From positions 1 to 6,598 of the forward strand of contig DAOVXW010000034.1 of NCBI GenBank assembly GCA_030635945.1: DNA of 6,598 nucleotides, given 5' to 3'. The notes beneath the pieces were generated by a model that worked only from the letters and a program-made list of their open reading frames with translations, ran no database searches and had not been told where the DNA came from. The stretch's first letter is position 1; the number at the start of each line of letters is the position of its first letter. Shown piece after piece: positions 5,633-6,598 of this stretch. This stretch comes from Dehalococcoidia bacterium (GTDB lineage Bacteria; Chloroflexota; Dehalococcoidia; Dehalococcoidales; G020351185). The position numbers and the translations under genes are program-made.

Positions 5633-5657
5633 GTTATTAGTTCTGGACGTTAATAAC
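5633..5657. repeat. AT-rich inverted repeat upstream of the operon promoter, candidate operator
   Basis: GTTATTA (5633-5639) and TAATAAC (5651-5657) are perfect 7-bp inverted arms around an 11-bp centre. The repeat lies 12 bp upstream of the predicted -35, where an activator or repressor could bind. It could instead be the weak end of the upstream dehydrogenase transcript, but there is no T-run on the minus strand after it. The regulator is unknown. Confidence 0.35.
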
Positions 5658-5687
5658 CAGTTGGGATTCGGCCGGTGAAGAAGTTCA

Positions 5688-6596
5688 TTAAAAGGTTTTC
5701 TTACGCAGCCCGGAGGCGATGACATCTCTTAGAATCTGGTTGGTGCCCTCGTATATCTGGGTAATTTTGGCATCCCGCATCATTTTTTCAACCGGGTAAT
5801 CCTGCATATAGCCGACGCCGCCGAAAATCTGAATGGCATCTACGGTGACTTTCATAGCAACATCTGAGGCAAAGACCTTTGCCATGGCGGATTCCGCACT
5901 GAAGTTTCTGGTGTTGCTGTCAACGTTTCTGGCGGCGGCATAGACCAGCGCCCTTGCTGCCTCCACGTTGATTGCCATATCGGCAAGCATATGGCTGACG
6001 GCTTGGAAAGAAATAATAGGCTGACCGAACTGATTACGCTGCTTGGCATAGTCCAGCGCTGCCTCCAAAGCCCCCTGAGCCAGGCCCAACGCCTGCGCCC
6101 CGATACCGGGGCGGGAACGATCAAACAGTCGCATAACCATGGGAAAACCCATCCCCTCCTTGCCTATAATGTTTTCTGAGGGTACCGGGCAGTCTTCGAA
6201 AATCAGTTCTTTTGTTACAGAAGCACGGATACCGAGCTTTTTCTCCTTCCTGCCGAAGGTAAAACCGGGGGTATCCTTTTCCACCAGTAAGGCACTGGCG
6301 CCGCGGATGCCCCTTTCCTTATCGGTGACGGCAATAATAGTATAGATATCAGCCTCGCCGCCATTGGTGATGAATTGCTTGGTGCCGTTGATTATATAGC
6401 CGTTATCCACTCGGGTGGCGGTTGTTTTTATGGCGCTGGCATCGCTGCCGGCGGTTTCTTCGGTCAGGGCGAAGGCGGTAAGTTTCTTGCCACAGGCGAT
6501 ATCAGGCAGATACTTCTTTTTCTGTTCTTCTCTGCCGTATTCAAGGAGAGTTAGGCTGCCCAGTGCATTAACAGCATAGCTGACAGCCAGTCCGGC
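5688..6596 (-). CDS. Acyl-CoA dehydrogenase, C-terminal 302 residues (N-terminus outside window)
   Basis: FAD-dependent enzymes of this family desaturate acyl-CoA thioesters to trans-2-enoyl-CoA and pass electrons to an electron-transfer flavoprotein. The frame is open to the window edge, so about 80 N-terminal residues of a usual 380 are missing. Visible: ALTEETAGSD (43-52), which contacts flavin and substrate; GTKQFITNGGEAD after it; DRSRPGIGAQALGLAQGAL and QRNQFGQPI (Arg187) in the C-terminal helical domain; FGGVGYMQDYPVEKMMRD; and QIYEGTNQI with Glu283 at the position of the catalytic base of short- and medium-chain enzymes. A GTG at 6410 is an internal valine, not the start. Tandem stops TAA and TGA end the gene. 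The catalytic-Glu position fits a short- or medium-chain type, but the substrate cannot be assigned. It is codirectional with the fab operon but separated by that operon's promoter. Confidence 0.94.
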   Translation of the reverse strand, partial: AGLAVSYAVNALGSLTLLEYGREEQKKKYLPDIACGKKLTAFALTEETAGSDASAIKTTATRVDNGYIINGTKQFITNGGEADIYTIIAVTDKERGIRGASALLVEKDTPGFTFGRKEKKLGIRASVTKELIFEDCPVPSENIIGKEGMGFPMVMRLFDRSRPGIGAQALGLAQGALEAALDYAKQRNQFGQPIISFQAVSHMLADMAINVEAARALVYAAARNVDSNTRNFSAESAMAKVFASDVAMKVTVDAIQIFGGVGYMQDYPVEKMMRDAKITQIYEGTNQILRDVIASGLRKKTF

Positions 6597-6598
6597 AC

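Noticed and set aside
5688..6410. A complete 240-residue acyl-CoA dehydrogenase starting at GTG 6410
   Set aside because: The frame continues upstream with conserved acyl-CoA dehydrogenase sequence including ALTEETAGSD, so the GTG is an internal valine and the gene runs off the window.

Overview
This window is a housekeeping stretch of a bacterial chromosome. It holds two blocks that converge at about 2270-2330. The acyl carrier protein, NusB, L32 and Mfd sequences are plainly bacterial. The style of the Mfd C-terminus, the gene order and the moderate base composition suggest Chloroflexota, perhaps Dehalococcoidia or a relative. That placement is inferred from memory of family styles and was not tested. 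I see no rRNA, tRNA, CRISPR array, insertion sequence or prophage gene.

Plus strand, 1-2269: the window opens inside mfd (transcription-repair coupling factor), of which the last 229 residues are visible. It is followed by a radical SAM protein with an N-terminal cobalamin-binding-type domain and a DUF4070-type C-terminal region. This second gene appears to have its own promoter, whose extended -10 element overlaps the mfd stop codon. It most likely starts at a TTG at 731 behind a strong ribosome binding site.

Minus strand, 5620 down to 2327: a compact run of six genes reads DUF177/YceD-like protein, rpmF (L32), fabD, fabG, nusB, acpP. A good sigma70-type promoter lies in front of the first gene, and a second, internal promoter lies just before nusB. 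L32 and the DUF177 protein serve the ribosome. FabD, FabG and ACP carry out malonyl loading, beta-ketoacyl reduction and acyl carriage in type II fatty acid synthesis. NusB joins antitermination complexes on rRNA operons. The arrangement therefore couples ribosome production to membrane lipid synthesis. It resembles the enterobacterial yceD-rpmF-plsX-fabH-fabD-fabG-acpP-fabF cluster, but plsX, fabH and fabF are absent and nusB sits between fabG and acpP.

Minus strand, 6596 down to 5688: the C-terminal 302 residues of an acyl-CoA dehydrogenase, cut by the window edge. It is codirectional with the fab operon but separated from it by a 134-bp gap holding the operon promoter and an AT-rich inverted repeat.

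I found no clearly new multi-gene system. The points most worth a second look are the uncharacterised radical SAM enzyme, the DUF177 protein lacking its usual C-terminal cysteine cluster, the ACP with an internal insertion and a charged tail, nusB inside a fab operon with its own promoter, and interleaved inverted repeats at the convergent junction.
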